Below, piece after piece: positions 62,307 through 64,000 of a stretch of DNA of 64,000 bases. Origin of the DNA: Flavobacterium sp. TR2 (lineage in GTDB: Bacteria > Bacteroidota > Bacteroidia > Flavobacteriales > Flavobacteriaceae); assembly GCF_025252405.1 (NCBI RefSeq), contig NZ_CP104307.1, positions 1,426,001 through 1,490,000 on the forward strand, given 5' to 3'. Position 1 is the stretch's first letter. Each line of letters begins with the position of its first letter. The position numbers were made by a program, and so were the translations under genes. The notes under the pieces are model-generated. The model searched no databases and was not told where the DNA came from. It saw nothing but the letters and a program-made list of their open reading frames with translations.

Positions 62307-63317
62307 ATGAAGAAGCAAATGATTTTTGTTGGTTTAATGATTGTTTTTGTCATAAACCAAGGCTATAGCCAAACAATACTGAATAAAAAAAATATAGAAA
62401 ATACGCTTAACGATGCCTTTAATAAATTTAAAGATTTAAAAGAAGGAAAAAATGCAGACTATATTAAAGAATTAGCCAACGTTGATCCCAATATTTTTGG
62501 TATTGCACTTGTTACTGCAGACGGAGCCATATATACAAAAGGCGATATAACCTCAATGGTTTCAATTCAGAGTATATCGAAAGTATTTACGATGGCAAAA
62601 GTAATTGAAGAAGAAGGCCCCCAGTTTTTGGAGGACAAAATAGGAGTGAATGCCACAGGGTTGCCATTTAATTCTATTGTTGCAATAGAAATGAATAAAG
62701 GAGATAAAATAAATCCTCTTGTGAATCCAGGCGCTATTGCGGCCACAAGCCTTATTCGTGGTAATGATTCTATAGCAAAATGGAAAGAAATTCAGAAAAT
62801 TCAAAGTGATTTTGCGGGAAGACAGCTTTCTATAAATCGTCCTGTTTATATAAGTGAGGCTGGTGATAATTTGCGAAATCAGGCCATTGCACATTTGTTA
62901 TTGGCTTATAACAGAATATATTTTGATCCAGTACAATCAACAGATCTTTACACGAAACAATGTGCATTGAACGTAAATGTAAAGGATCTTGCTACAATGG
63001 CTGCAACGTTGGCAAACGGAGGCGTTAATCCTGTTACAAAGAATAAAGTTGTCAGTCAGTCGACAGTGATGTATACTTTGCCTGTCATGGCAACTGCAGG
63101 TCTTTATGACAACTCTGGAATTTGGCTGTTTAATTCGGGACTTCCAGCAAAGAGTGGTGTCGGAGGAGGGATATTGGCAGTGTGTCCGGGCAAGTTTGGA
63201 ATTGCTGTCATTTCGCCGCCATTAGATAAGACTGGAAATAGTTTAAAAGCTCAGAAGGTTATCCAATATGTTGTAGAACAGCTTAAAGTTAATCCTTATT
63301 GGATTGAGCCTAAATAG
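62307..63317 (+). CDS. glsA: exported glutaminase A
   Basis: Hydrolyses glutamine to glutamate and ammonia. From the ATG at 62307 it has 336 residues with a clear signal peptide (MKKQMIFVGLMIVFVINQGY, then SQ). The serine-dependent glutaminase motifs are VSIQSISKVFTMA (Ser-x-x-Lys, ~86-98), NPGAIAATSLI (~143-153), VYISEAGDNLRNQAIAHLL (~184-202) and GVGGGILAV (~287). Cytoplasmic GlsA proteins are usually ~310 residues without a signal; this one is sent to the periplasm. The ATG at 62292 would add five residues and weaken the signal. Confidence 0.9.
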   Translation: MKKQMIFVGLMIVFVINQGYSQTILNKKNIENTLNDAFNKFKDLKEGKNADYIKELANVDPNIFGIALVTADGAIYTKGDITSMVSIQSISKVFTMAKVIEEEGPQFLEDKIGVNATGLPFNSIVAIEMNKGDKINPLVNPGAIAATSLIRGNDSIAKWKEIQKIQSDFAGRQLSINRPVYISEAGDNLRNQAIAHLLLAYNRIYFDPVQSTDLYTKQCALNVNVKDLATMAATLANGGVNPVTKNKVVSQSTVMYTLPVMATAGLYDNSGIWLFNSGLPAKSGVGGGILAVCPGKFGIAVISPPLDKTGNSLKAQKVIQYVVEQLKVNPYWIEPK

Positions 63318-63334
63318 GTTTAGGGTAAAAAAAG

Positions 63335-63368
63335 AAAAGTCCAAAATTATTTTTTGGACTTTTTTTTG
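63335..63368. terminator. bidirectional terminator between glsA and rpe
   Basis: AAAAGTCCAAAA / TTTTGGACTTTT with a short AT loop, flanked by A- and T-runs, between convergent genes. Confidence 0.85.
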
Positions 63369-63383
63369 CTTTTTTTTGAAAAT

Positions 63384-64000
63384 TTAAAATGCAGTAAGGC
63401 TTTTCAAATCTGCTATAGTTTCTGTTGGATTTTCGGCTTTAAAAACGAAGCTTCCAGCCACCAAAACATCTGCACCGGCTTCTGCCAATTGTTTGGCATT
63501 TTTGCTCGTCACACCACCATCAATCTCAATTAATGTTGAAGCATTTTTACGAGTTATCAGTGCTTTTAGTTTTTTTACTTTGTCATAAGTTTTTTCGATG
63601 AATGATTGTCCGCCAAACCCTGGGTTTACACTCATAATGCAGACTACATCAATATCATTAATAACGTCTTCCAGCAAATCAACATTGGTATGCGGATTCA
63701 TGGCAACTCCAGCTTTCATGCCCTCGGTCTTAATAGCCTGCAATGTTCTGTGCAAGTGTGTGCAGGCTTCGTAATGCACGGTTAGTCCATTTGCGCCTAA
63801 ATCTGCAAAAGTTTTAATGTAACGATCTGGATCGATAATCATTAAATGTACATCGATGTATTTTTTGGCGTGTTTTGAAATAGCTTCTAAAACCGGCATC
63901 CCGAATGAGATATTCGGAACAAAGACTCCATCCATAATATCGATATGAAACCAATCAGCTTGACTGTTGTTAATCATTTCGACATCACGCTGTAAATTAC
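63384..64000 (-). CDS. rpe: ribulose-phosphate 3-epimerase, N-terminus missing at the edge
   Basis: Interconverts ribulose-5- and xylulose-5-phosphate in the pentose phosphate pathway. The frame stays open to the window end and reads NLQRDVEMINNSQADWFHID upstream of an internal Met, so the start lies beyond 64000. Visible motifs are WFHIDIMDGVFVPNISFGMP (His and metal-binding Asp), KYIDVHLMI, VCIMSVNPGFGGQSF and LIEIDGGVTSKNA, then GADVLVAGSFVF. About 205 of ~217 residues are present. Confidence 0.93.
   Translation of the reverse strand, partial: NLQRDVEMINNSQADWFHIDIMDGVFVPNISFGMPVLEAISKHAKKYIDVHLMIIDPDRYIKTFADLGANGLTVHYEACTHLHRTLQAIKTEGMKAGVAMNPHTNVDLLEDVINDIDVVCIMSVNPGFGGQSFIEKTYDKVKKLKALITRKNASTLIEIDGGVTSKNAKQLAEAGADVLVAGSFVFKAENPTETIADLKSLTAF

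Overview
The window looks like a Flavobacterium chromosome, probably near F. johnsoniae. The support is AT-rich DNA, Bacteroidetes-type promoters (TTG or TTTG, then TAnnTTTG), a complete SusC/SusD starch locus, a type IX secretion tail on the secreted amylase, flavobacterial lipoprotein signals and a mevalonate pathway. The genus is inferred from family content and gene order. No database search was possible.

Layout. 1-2.7 kb: the end of a secreted protein gene, a DUF456 membrane protein, a DUF937-like protein and a pseudouridine synthase. 3.0-7.3 kb (minus): an isoprenoid operon with a UbiA prenyltransferase, a DUF502 protein, mevalonate kinase and diphosphomevalonate decarboxylase. A ParE/RelE-type toxin-antitoxin pair sits inside it, and its toxin gene carries a frameshift. 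7.3-16.2 kb: two arrays of ~75-bp tandem repeats, TspO, an MBL hydrolase with a Crp-type regulator, two tandem paralogous beta-propeller-like lipoproteins, a HAD phosphatase, a flavoprotein and a glycerophosphodiesterase.

16.2-35.0 kb: a complete starch/maltodextrin locus. A secreted multidomain GH13 amylase cuts starch outside the cell, and SusC/D/E bind and import the oligosaccharides. GH13 (SusA-like) and GH97 (SusB-like) cut them in the periplasm. An MFS porter takes maltose across the inner membrane. GH65 maltose phosphorylase and beta-phosphoglucomutase then turn it into glucose and glucose-6-phosphate. A LacI regulator sits in the middle, and a LacI-like palindrome lies in front of the catabolic operon.

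35.1-46.7 kb: an MHS-type transporter with a small membrane partner, repeat debris, tRNA-Phe, the coaX-OMP-lptC-small membrane protein-CNNM/CorC run, a PpiD-like chaperone, an unknown gene, and a GYDIA-family GHMP kinase beside HMG-CoA reductase. 46.9-54.2 kb: a peptide-use block (DPP IV, two POT transporters) followed by three thioredoxin-fold paralogues, two of which have lost the CxxC motif. 54.2-59.0 kb (minus): surE, a small membrane protein, lpxB, an NlpC/P60 lipoprotein and comEC. 59.2-64 kb: a Prc-type protease, a secreted nuclease, a secreted glutaminase and the 3' part of rpe.

I see no phage, insertion sequence, CRISPR array or clear defence system. The least explained features are the frameshifted toxin in the isoprenoid operon, the alternating and tandem palindromic repeats, the beta-propeller lipoprotein pair, the CxxC-less thioredoxin paralogues and the GYDIA kinase, which is a candidate for the missing phosphomevalonate kinase step.
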